Of a stretch of 56,499 nucleotides of DNA, positions 29,398 to 37,940 are shown piece by piece. Origin of the DNA: an uncultured Chloroflexales bacterium (lineage in GTDB: Bacteria; Chloroflexota; Chloroflexia; Chloroflexales; Chloroflexaceae); NCBI GenBank assembly GCA_937967405.1, contig CALCJV010000004.1:1-56499 (forward strand), written 5' to 3'. The notes beneath the pieces are model-generated. The model was not told where the DNA came from. It saw only the letters and a list, made by a program, of their open reading frames with translations, and made no database searches. The first letter of the stretch is position 1. The number at the start of each line of letters is the position of its first letter. The translations under genes were made by a program, and so were the position numbers.

Positions 29398-29543
29398 CCC
29401 ACAGCAGTCAAGCGGCCAGTGACCGCACGCAGGGGAACAAGCCCCCGCTTCGCACGAAGGTACATTTGTCCACCGCCTTTCTGGTATGCTGCAAAGAGCA
29501 GCCCACTGCGGGCAAGCCCTGAGGTATACGAGGAGCAAAGCCA

Positions 29544-30242
29544 ATGACAGCGGTGTATCATGTGCGAATACGTGAAATGCCTGACCACGAACGCCCCCGC
29601 GAACGCTTGCGCGATTACGGTGCGGAGTCGCTCTCGGATGCAGAGTTGCTGGCGATCTTGCTGCGGACGGGCGTGAGTGGCTTGAATGTGGTGCAACTGG
29701 CGCAGCAGTTGCTGTTGGAACGCGAGGGCTGGCGCGGCTTGCAACAGGCCTCGTTTCAAAGCCTCCGCGATCAGCACGGCATGGGTGAAGCGAAAGCGGC
29801 CCAACTGAAGGCCGCACTGGAGATCGGGCGGCGGCTAGCCATGTTGAGCTTCACCGAGCGCGTACAGATTCGCTCGCCGAGCGATGTTGCCCAACTGATG
29901 CAGATCGAGCTGAGCCACCTCGATCAGGAGCATCTCAAGGCCGTCTGCCTTGATACGCGCAACCGCGTGGTCAAAATCCAGACCGTCTACGTTGGCACGC
30001 TCAATTCGGCTGGCTTGCGCGTGGGCGAGGTATTCAAAGAGGCGATCAAGATCAATAGCGCGGCAATCATCCTCGCCCACAATCACCCTAGCGGCGACCC
30101 GTCGCCCTCGCCGGATGATCTACAGGTCAATCGGCAACTGTTGCAGGCCGGGCAGTTGCTGGATATTGACGTGCTGGATCACTTGATTATCGGGCATGGT
30201 TGCTATGTCAGCCTGCGCGAACGTGAGATCGGCGGCTTCTAG
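29544..30242 (+). CDS. radC: RadC family JAB-domain protein
   Basis: A 232-residue RadC protein. The N-terminal helix-hairpin-helix-like part (RERLRDYGAESLSDAELLAILLRTG) precedes the JAB/MPN metalloprotease-like domain with the metal motif AHNHPSGDPSPSPDD (near residues 173-187) and a Glu upstream (EVFKEA). The historical DNA-repair role is doubtful; the family is linked to recombination and mobile elements in some genomes, and its biochemical activity is unsettled. GAGGAGC precedes the ATG by about 9 nt. It converges on the EamA gene with a 4-bp overlap of the stops. Confidence 0.92.
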   Translation: MTAVYHVRIREMPDHERPRERLRDYGAESLSDAELLAILLRTGVSGLNVVQLAQQLLLEREGWRGLQQASFQSLRDQHGMGEAKAAQLKAALEIGRRLAMLSFTERVQIRSPSDVAQLMQIELSHLDQEHLKAVCLDTRNRVVKIQTVYVGTLNSAGLRVGEVFKEAIKINSAAIILAHNHPSGDPSPSPDDLQVNRQLLQAGQLLDIDVLDHLIIGHGCYVSLREREIGGF

Positions 30243-31132
30243 GCGGGTGCAGGCGGGCGGCGTAGCAGGTGGGTGAAGACCCCATTCGCCAGCATGATCC
30301 CACTAAAGACGAGCAGCAAGCCCGCCAGTGTGTGCCAGCCGATTGGCTCACGGAGCCAGAGCCAACCATAGACGAGCGCAAACGAGGGAATCAGATAGGT
30401 GACCATCGTGGTGCGCGATGCACCGAGCCTGGTGAGCAGCCAGTAGTAGAGCATATACGCGAGGGCCGTACTGAGCAGCGTCAAGCCAATGATCCCGACT
30501 AGGGCGGGGCGCGTTGGGCTGAGCGTGGGTGGGCCTTCGATCAGGATCGCAAGCGGCAGGATTACCACCAAGCCCACCCCCATCGTGCCCACTGCGGTGA
30601 CAATCGGGGCTGTGCCGTGAAAGGCGCGTTTGGCAAGGATCGCAGTGATAGCATAACAGAGCGCGGCTGCGCTCACAGCCAGCACCGCCAGCAGATTGCG
30701 GATGACTAGCAGATCGGGGCCTATGCCCACTGCAACCAGCACCCCACTGAACCCGATCAGTGCCCCGATGAGGCGCGGCACGCTGAACTGCTCATCGTGG
30801 GTGACGAGGGTCACAAGCATCAGCGTGAAGAGCGGCGTAGTCGCGATCAGGATCGCGGCAAGGCTACTCGTGATATACTGTTCGCCCCAGCCGATCAGGG
30901 AGAAGGGCAACGCGAGGCCAACGACCCCGACGATGCCCATCGCCCGCCAGATGTGGCCCGAGCGCGGCAAGCGATGCCCCTGCATCCGCATCACAGCATA
31001 CAAGATCGCGCCCGCCCCAAGCAGGCGGAACACCACCAACGTCATCGGCCCATAGCTTTCCAAGCCGATTTTGATAAACAGAAACGATGCGCCCCACAGC
31101 GCACCGAGCAGCACAAGAAAAAGCAGTTGCAT
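30239..31132 (-). CDS. EamA/DMT-superfamily transporter
   Basis: A 297-residue membrane protein with about ten hydrophobic segments in two repeated halves, each opening in the EamA manner (GALWGASFLFIKIGLE; second half VGTMGVGLVVILPLA). Glycines, prolines and the conserved ending (LREPIGWHTLAGLLLVFSGI) fit drug/metabolite exporters. The substrate is unknown; relatives export amino acids or other small metabolites. Its stop codon overlaps that of radC. Confidence 0.88.
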   Translation of the reverse strand: MQLLFLVLLGALWGASFLFIKIGLESYGPMTLVVFRLLGAGAILYAVMRMQGHRLPRSGHIWRAMGIVGVVGLALPFSLIGWGEQYITSSLAAILIATTPLFTLMLVTLVTHDEQFSVPRLIGALIGFSGVLVAVGIGPDLLVIRNLLAVLAVSAAALCYAITAILAKRAFHGTAPIVTAVGTMGVGLVVILPLAILIEGPPTLSPTRPALVGIIGLTLLSTALAYMLYYWLLTRLGASRTTMVTYLIPSFALVYGWLWLREPIGWHTLAGLLLVFSGIMLANGVFTHLLRRPPAPA

Positions 31133-31227
31133 AATCCCTCTGGCGGGGCAAGCCCCTGCTCACCCCTCTGTATTCTAGCGAAAAGTGGGGCGCGTGGCAA
31201 ATGCACCGCACCCGCCGATTCCTGCGG

Positions 31228-31233
31228 TATAAT
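31228..31233 (+). promoter_or_regulatory. -10 element placed for a leaderless transcript
   Basis: A consensus TATAAT ends 6 nt before the ATG at 31240, so transcription should begin at or next to that ATG. No Shine-Dalgarno sequence is present and the -35 region (ACCGCA) is poor. Confidence 0.5.
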
Positions 31234-31239
31234 ATCGCC

Positions 31240-33300
31240 ATGCACACGCCATCGGTTGCTCCGCCACACCTACCCCCAACGACAACGCTGCCCCCCATCC
31301 CACGCACCCTGCGCTGGGGTTGGTTCGGCAATGCACTCCGCAGCCTGCTCGATTGGCGACCGGTATTGCTCAGTGGGATAGCGTTGCTGGTGCTCCTCGG
31401 CGCAACCCAGCTCCCCTTTGGGTATACCTTCAAGGCGGGCAAAGAACGCGGCGCGTTCAGCGATCTACCCTCGTTGTTTGCCTTCAACACGGCGGAATCG
31501 GCAGATGCGTTTGGGCGCAATACGTGGCGTTGGTCACGCACCCAATCCACCATCGTGGTGCCCGGCATCGGGCAGCGCAGCAGCATTATCAGCTTCAACA
31601 TCGTATCGCACCGCGCTCAATGGCTCAACCCAGAAACACCCACGCTCCTCACGATCCAGATCGGTGATCTCGCGCCGGAGCCAATCACATTGCGGCAGGA
31701 AGGCGCACGCTATCACTTCTACGTGCCATCTGCTGGCTTGCGCGATGGTGCGCTGTGGCTGGAACTCTTTACCGATGGCTGGCGCAACCCCACCGATACC
31801 CGCGATGAACTTGGCATTGCGGTGGGTAATTGGGTGACAGTAGCCAGCATCAACGCAAACGATGGCTTGGTGCTGCCCAGCATCGCGCTCTGGTTGGCGT
31901 GGGGGCTGTGGCTGATCCCGTTCTACTTCATCCTGCGGATACTCCTCTTTCCCGCCCACACGGCGTTGCTCCTCTTGCTCCCATTCGCCATTGTGATCCC
32001 GTTGCTGGTGCTCGTCAATGCGCCCCGCTTGGGCTTCGGCAATGCGTGGGTGGGGCAATTCGTGCTGCTGACGGCAGCAACGGCGGGGCTGGTACGCCTG
32101 AGTGTACCGCCGCTTCTGCGCCGCCCTGCGCTCTTGCCGCCCATCTCGATTTTACGCTGGCTCCTGCTGCTGATCGTGTTGAGCTTCTCTGTCAAGTATG
32201 GCGCACGGCTTTACATGGATGCCATGCCCGGCGATCTCCAGCTGCACGTCAATCGCTTCACGCTGACCATCTTGGGCGATATATACATCCGCGCCCAACA
32301 TCGGGGCTTGCCATTCCCCTTCCCCAATGGCTTGTACCTAAGCCTTGCCCCGCTCTACCTTGCGGGCTTCGACATCCACACCCTGTTTCCGGTGCTATCT
32401 GGCATCTTTGAGGCCAGCGCGGTGCTGCTGATCTATCTGCTGCTCGCCCGCACCACGCATAGCCCCCAGCTTGCCCTGCTTGCCGCGCTGCTGTATGCAC
32501 TCACAGCGGGCGGGCACATGGTCACATGGTTTGCGTTTGCCACACAGGTGGCGGGGCAGTGGGTCACACTGCTCCTATTCACGGTGGTGGCTTTCTGGTT
32601 CCCACTCCAGCGCGGGTGGTGGCGGTGGTGGGTGGTGCTGTTCTTGCTGGTGCACGTCTTTCTGGGGCACATCGGGCAGTTCCTGAATCTGACGGCGGCA
32701 GCCGCCATCCTACTGCCCGTGCTGTGGTGGCAGTGGCGCAACGATGCTTCCCTGCGGGGTGCGCTCTATTGGCTGGGCAGTGCCGGTATCGCCGCCCTCG
32801 CGTTTGTAGGGCTGTTTTACTATGGCGGCTTCAGCGACCTGATTGCCGATCAAATCATTGGGGTCAGTACGCAGGGGCTAAACGAAGTCACCGAACGCCC
32901 CCCAATCCCGCGCACAGCGACATTGCATACGCTTTGGTATGGCGGGGCAATCACCCATTTTGGCTTCTTCCCACTCGTACTCGCGGCGGCGGGCTTGCTC
33001 GGCTGGCGGCGGCGGGTGCACCATCCGTTGCTTGTGCCGCTGATCCTTGCCTGCTTTGCCATCAGTATTAGCCAAGCGATCCTGCCCCTGATTACACTCA
33101 ACTCAATCACAACTCGCTGGCTGATGTTCTCTTCGTGGGGCATCTTCGTCGCAGCTGCCCTTGCAACCCTTCCGCTCTGGCGGCGCGGCTGGGCCGCACA
33201 AGGCGTAGTCGTAGCCATGTTCGGCTATGTGGCATGGGTGATGGTGGTGGTGTGGATGAATGCCATGCTGCTGCGCCTGCCCCCGATTGAGCCATTCTAA
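31240..33300 (+). CDS. Polytopic membrane protein, GT-C-like
   Basis: A 686-residue protein that I cannot name. A short Pro/Thr-rich N-terminus and one membrane helix (about residues 35-60) lead into a soluble, probably extracytoplasmic, beta-rich domain (60-195). At least ten hydrophobic helices follow. The loop MPGDLQLHVNRFT after the fifth or so helix recalls the acidic/His first loop of GT-C glycosyltransferases (the DExH-type position), and the general layout fits a lipid-linked sugar transferase, but this is weak evidence. The start at ATG 31240 is chosen because the -10 lies just before it; an in-frame ATG at 31201 lies upstream of the -10. It is divergent from the EamA gene and ends in a bidirectional terminator. 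Confidence 0.65.
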   Translation: MHTPSVAPPHLPPTTTLPPIPRTLRWGWFGNALRSLLDWRPVLLSGIALLVLLGATQLPFGYTFKAGKERGAFSDLPSLFAFNTAESADAFGRNTWRWSRTQSTIVVPGIGQRSSIISFNIVSHRAQWLNPETPTLLTIQIGDLAPEPITLRQEGARYHFYVPSAGLRDGALWLELFTDGWRNPTDTRDELGIAVGNWVTVASINANDGLVLPSIALWLAWGLWLIPFYFILRILLFPAHTALLLLLPFAIVIPLLVLVNAPRLGFGNAWVGQFVLLTAATAGLVRLSVPPLLRRPALLPPISILRWLLLLIVLSFSVKYGARLYMDAMPGDLQLHVNRFTLTILGDIYIRAQHRGLPFPFPNGLYLSLAPLYLAGFDIHTLFPVLSGIFEASAVLLIYLLLARTTHSPQLALLAALLYALTAGGHMVTWFAFATQVAGQWVTLLLFTVVAFWFPLQRGWWRWWVVLFLLVHVFLGHIGQFLNLTAAAAILLPVLWWQWRNDASLRGALYWLGSAGIAALAFVGLFYYGGFSDLIADQIIGVSTQGLNEVTERPPIPRTATLHTLWYGGAITHFGFFPLVLAAAGLLGWRRRVHHPLLVPLILACFAISISQAILPLITLNSITTRWLMFSSWGIFVAAALATLPLWRRGWAAQGVVVAMFGYVAWVMVVVWMNAMLLRLPPIEPF

Positions 33301-33337
33301 CACCCCACCGTGCTCGCCCATTGGTCCAACGGCGGGT

Positions 33338-33381
33338 AGCCACTAAACAGGAACGGTGCAACACGTTCCCGTCTAGTGGCT
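33338..33381. terminator. Bidirectional terminator-like hairpin
   Basis: AGCCACTA (33338-33345) pairs with TAGTGGCT (33374-33381) and GGAACG (33350-33355) with CGTTCC (33364-33369), separated by a small internal loop. It lies between the convergent membrane-protein and stress-protein genes. Confidence 0.6.
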
Positions 33382-33415
33382 CGCTGCAATTGCGGCTCAA
33401 CTGCTTGATGCTGGG

Positions 33416-33868
33416 CTACTCTGTTGGGCGGATAACCAACACCGGAACCCGTGCCGCCTGCACCACCTTCTGGGTGACACTGCCCAAGAGCCACCGCCCG
33501 ATACCGCTGCGCCCGTGCGTCGCAATGACAATCAAATCTACGCCGTGATTCTCAGCATACTCCACAATCGCATCACCCGGTTCGAGACGGCTGAGTTCGG
33601 TTTGCACCTGCATCCCATCTGCGGCTAATTCGCGGGCAATCGCGCTGAGGTAGTCTTGCACACTCTTTTCAAGACGCATCATCTCATCTTCCATCTCGGA
33701 AGGGTGATACACCATGCCAAACTCAATCACCGTCGGATAGACCGGCGGCACAGCGCGGAGCAGGGTAATTTTTACGTCGTTACGCCCCTCTGCGAGCGCA
33801 CGCACATGCGGTAGGGCTTGCTCTGAAAGCGACGAACCATCAAGCGGTGCCAAAATATGATGATACAT
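33416..33868 (-). CDS. Universal stress protein (UspA family)
   Basis: A 150-residue single UspA domain. It starts with the typical YHHILAPLDGSSLSEQALPHV (ATP-binding Asp in the first loop) and ends with the nucleotide-binding signature IATHGRSGIGRWLLGSVT, matching G-2x-G-9x-G(S/T), then VPVLVIRP. It is therefore of the ATP-binding class. Such proteins accumulate under starvation or stress; a specific partner cannot be inferred. GGGAGG is well placed before the ATG, and a strong promoter lies 40-65 bp upstream. Confidence 0.93.
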   Translation of the reverse strand: MYHHILAPLDGSSLSEQALPHVRALAEGRNDVKITLLRAVPPVYPTVIEFGMVYHPSEMEDEMMRLEKSVQDYLSAIARELAADGMQVQTELSRLEPGDAIVEYAENHGVDLIVIATHGRSGIGRWLLGSVTQKVVQAARVPVLVIRPTE

Positions 33869-33904
33869 ATTTGCCTCCCTTCTGGACAGCCTTGTCCTAC
33901 TGTC

Positions 33905-33933
33905 AGTATACCTGATCCAACCTTGCTTGTGAA
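33905..33933 (-). promoter_or_regulatory. Promoter of the universal stress protein gene
   Basis: On the minus strand TTCACA (33933-33928), 17 bp, TATACT (33910-33905), followed by a leader of about 30 nt. Confidence 0.6.
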
Positions 33934-33969
33934 AAAAAGTTCAACCACACTCTGTAAGGATTCGCTAAC

Positions 33970-33998
33970 TTGACGCAGATGTTTTCAGACTATTTATG
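33970..33998 (+). promoter_or_regulatory. Possible promoter upstream of the small ORF and sensor gene
   Basis: TTGACG (33970-33975), 17 bp, TTTATG (33993-33998). Several other A+T-rich -10-like sequences follow (34040-34062). A small hairpin CATCC/GGATG (34143-34159) lies in the leader. Confidence 0.3.
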
Positions 33999-34250
33999 CT
34001 CTAGAAACATCGGGCAATGTATGCTACACTAATAGCGTATTATACGTCTATAAATGGTTTATTTCTATTGGCATACCCTACACAACGAAAGCACACCTGC
34101 ATGAGCCTGAGGTGAATGCATGGTCACACCAATGTGCCGCATCATCCTCCTCAAGGATGTGGTGCTTGTTGCAAATCGCAAAATCGCCCCTGCTCTAGCC
34201 CATTTGCATGTGTTGCTTTCATTTATGCGTAGCCTAGCGGAGGTACTAAT

Positions 34251-34337
34251 ATGGACAATTTTATAAAAAAAGCCGCGCTTCCCCAAGCTGGAGACTCTGC
34301 CCCCCGCGAAGTGCCCCGCGAAAATGCTGCTAAATAA
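34251..34337 (+). CDS. Small ORF, 28 residues, unknown
   Basis: ATG 34251 is preceded by GGAGGT (34239-34244) with 6-nt spacing, one of the best ribosome sites in the window, and the frame closes at TAA 34335-34337. The peptide begins MDNFIKKAAL and continues with a Pro/Arg/Glu-containing tail (SAPREVPRENAAK). It has no membrane helix or cysteine. It lies 62 bp before the HAMP-STAS sensor gene in the same direction, so it could be a leader peptide or a separate small protein. I know no homologue. The excellent ribosome site is the main support. Confidence 0.45.
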   Translation: MDNFIKKAALPQAGDSAPREVPRENAAK

Positions 34338-34399
34338 CTCGTTCGTTATCATAGAAACGTTCTAAGCCAACCCACATTTCAAGTAGATCGTGGAAACAT

Positions 34400-36031
34400 A
34401 TGCAGACTAGCATCCGCAACCGTATGACTGCCCTGTTGTTACTCTTTGCACTGATCCCACTGGTTCTGCTAAGTGCAGTGGGCATCTGGCAAATTACAAG
34501 CCTCGAATACGACAATGTCATCAAACTTCAAGGCGAAGTTGCCAACCGCGCCGTTGAGTATTTCGACTTGTACCTCAGCTCGATGGAAACACAGCTGCGT
34601 GAATTCGGCGATACGCCGCTCGTGCGAAGTACTGGCGGGCAAACGTTAATAGGTGTGCTAGCACAGGGCGTGTTTGGCAGCAGCCATTTCAAATCCCTAA
34701 CAGTTGTAGATGCCGCCGGTCAGGAACGGGCACGGGTGACACGAGCGGGCGTTATCCCACCGTCTCAGCTCAGCAACCGCAGCAGCGATCCCGCTTTTAC
34801 CCAACCGATGCAGACAGGCCAAACCTACTTCGGCGAGCTTGTTGAAGATCGCGTCAATGCTGAGCAGATCGTTACGATTAGCATCCCGTTGTTTTCCCCT
34901 GCAAGTAGTACTCCGGTGCGGATTTTGATTGGCGAAGTGCGCCTGCGCGAGCCGCTCGAACAGATCTCCAAGATCACGTATGGGCAGGATGGCGTGGTCA
35001 GTATTGTAGATCAGTCCGGCGCGTTGCTTGCCCACCCCGATCCGGCCCGCATGCGCCAATCCGGAATGTATGCCCCACTGATCCAGCACGATATTACGCT
35101 CGCCAATACTGAGATGCAGATTGGTGCGACGATTACTGATGAAACTATCATTACGGTGCGCCCGTATCAGCGTGGTCAAGTGATGATTGCAATGGTTGTC
35201 GAATTGCCTAGCCGTGAGGCTCTGGCACCCACCTTCAATGCGCTGTGGTGGATGCTTGGGACAATGCTGCTCACGGGAACTCTTGCCTTGATCGGCAGTA
35301 TTGGCATGACCGATCAGCTCGTGCGCCCGCTTGAATCACTCGTGCATGCCACGCAACAGGTAAGTGCAGGCAATCTGGCACAACAGATAGCCGTGACGCG
35401 CCGCGACGAACTGGGCACATTGCAGCAGAATTTCAACCAGATGTTGGCCGATCTGCGTGAGCAGCAGACTGCTATTACGGTTCGCAACCAGCAGATCGAG
35501 ACCGTCAACTGCGAGCTTGCGCTCCGTTCGCAGGAGCTTGAGCAACGCAACCAAGAACTCCAGCACAGCCTCCATGTGCAGCAGAGCTTGCTGGCCACGA
35601 TCAATCGCCTGTCTGCGCCGATCCTGCCCGTTTGGGATCAGGTGATTGTGTTGCCTTTGATTGGGCACGTGGATACGGCTCGCGCCAATCTGATTATGGA
35701 ATCGCTGCTGCACGGGGTCGAGCAACGCCGTGCCAAAATTGCAATCTTGGATGTGACCGGCTTGGCTATGGTGGATGATCAGGTGATTACCCTGCTGTTA
35801 GGGGCGGCGCAGGCGGTACAGTTGCTGGGCGCACGGGTGATGCTTGTGGGGGTTTCGCCGACAATTGCCCAAGTGATTGTGCGGCAGGATGTAGACCTGA
35901 ATCAGCTTGATCCTTACGCCGATCTGGAGACAGCAATTCGCGCCGCCGTCAAATCGCTGCAAGTTACGGCAGCCGCGCCGCGCCCGCGCTCCCGCCCGAC
36001 ACTGGCTACCCCCAATAGCACGACCTATTAG
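34400..36031 (+). CDS. Membrane sensor with extracellular domain, HAMP and STAS domain
   Basis: A 543-residue protein. An N-terminal membrane helix (about 11-32) is followed by a periplasmic-type sensor region of the Cache kind (35-275), a second helix (about 280-302) and a HAMP domain (DQLVRPLESLVHATQQVSAGNL, DELGTLQQNFNQML). A coiled coil (355-400) leads to an RsbR/STAS-type domain (PVWDQVIVLPLIGHVDTARA, ILDVTGLAMVDDQVI). The Thr in DVTG matches the phosphorylated position of stressosome RsbR proteins; the next usual Thr of VDT is Asp here. There is no kinase or cyclase domain, so it probably signals by protein interaction, for example to a switch kinase of the RsbT type encoded elsewhere. 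It converges on truB with a 4-bp overlap. Confidence 0.85.
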   Translation: MQTSIRNRMTALLLLFALIPLVLLSAVGIWQITSLEYDNVIKLQGEVANRAVEYFDLYLSSMETQLREFGDTPLVRSTGGQTLIGVLAQGVFGSSHFKSLTVVDAAGQERARVTRAGVIPPSQLSNRSSDPAFTQPMQTGQTYFGELVEDRVNAEQIVTISIPLFSPASSTPVRILIGEVRLREPLEQISKITYGQDGVVSIVDQSGALLAHPDPARMRQSGMYAPLIQHDITLANTEMQIGATITDETIITVRPYQRGQVMIAMVVELPSREALAPTFNALWWMLGTMLLTGTLALIGSIGMTDQLVRPLESLVHATQQVSAGNLAQQIAVTRRDELGTLQQNFNQMLADLREQQTAITVRNQQIETVNCELALRSQELEQRNQELQHSLHVQQSLLATINRLSAPILPVWDQVIVLPLIGHVDTARANLIMESLLHGVEQRRAKIAILDVTGLAMVDDQVITLLLGAAQAVQLLGARVMLVGVSPTIAQVIVRQDVDLNQLDPYADLETAIRAAVKSLQVTAAAPRPRSRPTLATPNSTTY

Positions 36032-36939
36032 CCTGCCTGTGGCGGCACAGCAATCTCTGCCAGAACTTTAAGCGGCTTCCACCGGCACGGTGAATGGGGA
36101 TCGCGCTGGAGCAGGGCGAGCAGGTGGCTCTGCGGCGGCGGCGTATGCACCCGCACCTGATCGGGCGTACCAATTGGCAAATCGAGCATGTTGCCGTGCA
36201 ACACCTGCTGCATCTGCGCCGCATTCAACGTAAGCGCGGGCCAATCGGCAACCGCTACATCGGGCGCGAGGAGATAGGGGCGGAGTGACTCCGCTGCTTG
36301 GAGCACATCCAGCGGGACAGCCGTATCCAGCCCGAAATCGCCCACGAAGGTGCGCTGCAAGGCGGCAAGGTGCGCTCCGCAACCCAAGGCCACCCCCAGA
36401 TCGCGGGCGAGGGCGCGGATGTACGTGCCCTTGCTACAGACAATAGCGAGCGTGAGCTGCCCCGTTTGCGGTTCCCACCCTAGCAGATCGAGCTGGTAGA
36501 TCGTGACGGGGCGCGGCGCACGCTCGACTACCTGCCCGGCGCGGGCTAAATCGTACAGGCGTTGCCCGTGGTGGTGCAGGGCCGCATACATCGGTGGCAC
36601 TTGGGAGATCGTCCCGCGCAGGGGCGCAAGGGCCGCTTCCAGCGCGGCATCATCGAGCGGCGGGATCGGCCGACAGGAGAGCGGATCGCCTTCGGCATCA
36701 TCGGTGCTCGTGGTAATACCCAGCGCAACGGTAGCACGGTAGCCCTTGCGGGCCTCAGCGAGGTACTCCATCAGGCGGGTTGCCTGACCAATTGCCACCG
36801 GCAATACCCCTGTCGCTGCCGGATCAAGCGTGCCCGCATGCCCAACCTTGATCTTCCGCCCCACAAGGCGACGCACCCGCGCCACGACATCGTGCGAAGT
36901 CATGCCGACCGCCTTATGGATATTCAGAAAGCCGTGCAT
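36028..36939 (-). CDS. truB: tRNA pseudouridine(55) synthase TruB
   Basis: A 303-residue pseudouridine synthase. The catalytic motif KVGHAGTLDPAATGVLPV has nucleophile Asp39. Further family blocks are ATRLMEYL, GYRATVALG, QVPPMYAALHHHGQRLYDLARAG and CSKGTYIRALARDLG. The C-terminal PUA-like part is present. It makes pseudouridine 55 in the T-loop of tRNAs. It is the last gene of the nusA-infB operon, 2 bp after nrnA. Confidence 0.96.
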   Translation of the reverse strand: MHGFLNIHKAVGMTSHDVVARVRRLVGRKIKVGHAGTLDPAATGVLPVAIGQATRLMEYLAEARKGYRATVALGITTSTDDAEGDPLSCRPIPPLDDAALEAALAPLRGTISQVPPMYAALHHHGQRLYDLARAGQVVERAPRPVTIYQLDLLGWEPQTGQLTLAIVCSKGTYIRALARDLGVALGCGAHLAALQRTFVGDFGLDTAVPLDVLQAAESLRPYLLAPDVAVADWPALTLNAAQMQQVLHGNMLDLPIGTPDQVRVHTPPPQSHLLALLQRDPHSPCRWKPLKVLAEIAVPPQAG

Positions 36940-36941
36940 GC

Positions 36942-37940
36942 CTACTCCACCTGCCGGATCGCCTCGCGCACCACAGATAGCACTGTTGCTTCGGCGGCTT
37001 GCAGCCCAAGCGGGAGGGTTGCGCCGGCGGCTTGGGCGTGCCCACCACCGCCCCAGAGCGTGGCAATCTCAGCCACATCAATATCGGGGATCGAACGCAG
37101 GCTGATCTTCACCGTACCATCGGGGCGTTCCTTGAACAGCACCGCCACCTGCATGCCATCTATGCGCTGCAACATCTGCGTAATGTAGTCGCTGGCATCC
37201 TCGCTGTCCTCGCTACTCTCGCGCATCTCCTGCGATATGTGGGTCCAGATCAAGCCGCCCTCGCGGCGAATCTCATTGAACGATTTGCCGACAAGCTGCG
37301 CCGTCCCAAACGGGAGCGCGTAGTACAGCTTACGCACAATTGCCTGCTGATCGGCTCCCGCTTCCAGCAGCAGGGCGGCGGCACGCAGGGCCTGTGCCCC
37401 ACTGCTGCTCGTCTGGAAGCTCTGCGTATCAGTGGTGATGCCCAGCAGTAGGGCCGTCGCTGCTTCTGGCGGCAACGGCGCGTGCATGGCCGTGAGCAGC
37501 AGCGTGAGCAACTCAGCCGTTGAGGCCGCGTGGGCATCAATCAAATTGATGCGCCCCTCACCCGGATTAGTAACATGATGATCCACTACGATAATCGGGA
37601 GTTGGTGAATCTGGGCCGCATGCTCCTCATAGACTGGCCCCGCCCGATCTAGAGCAGCCGTGTCCATCATCCAGATCAGGTCACAGGGGGGCAGCTCCTG
37701 ACCCGCTTGATAGACCTGTACGTGTTCGATGCCGGGCAGACAACAGACGTATTCGGGCAGGGCGGAGGGCGCAAGCGCAACGACCGGTTTGCCACTCGCC
37801 CGCAGACTGTGCCACACGCCGAGCAGCGAGCCGATAGCATCCCCATCGGGATTCACATGGGTAAGCAGGAGCACCTGCCGCGACTGTGCTAGCAACGCTG
37901 CAACCGCAGGGGCAGCGGTGGTTATATCGGCGGTAATCAT
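36942..37940 (-). CDS. nrnA: DHH-family phosphoesterase, NrnA-like oligoribonuclease/pAp phosphatase
   Basis: A 332-residue DHH/DHHA1 protein. The metal-binding THVNPDGDAIGSLLG (28-42), DTAALDR and VVDHHVTN motifs form the DHH domain. The C-terminal GGGGHAQAAGATL belongs to DHHA1. NrnA degrades short oligoribonucleotides and 3'-phosphoadenosine 5'-phosphate, and usually sits between rbfA and truB as here. Its ATG overlaps the stop of the methyltransferase gene by 4 bp, indicating coupled translation. Confidence 0.92.
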   Translation of the reverse strand: MITADITTAAPAVAALLAQSRQVLLLTHVNPDGDAIGSLLGVWHSLRASGKPVVALAPSALPEYVCCLPGIEHVQVYQAGQELPPCDLIWMMDTAALDRAGPVYEEHAAQIHQLPIIVVDHHVTNPGEGRINLIDAHAASTAELLTLLLTAMHAPLPPEAATALLLGITTDTQSFQTSSSGAQALRAAALLLEAGADQQAIVRKLYYALPFGTAQLVGKSFNEIRREGGLIWTHISQEMRESSEDSEDASDYITQMLQRIDGMQVAVLFKERPDGTVKISLRSIPDIDVAEIATLWGGGGHAQAAGATLPLGLQAAEATVLSVVREAIRQVE

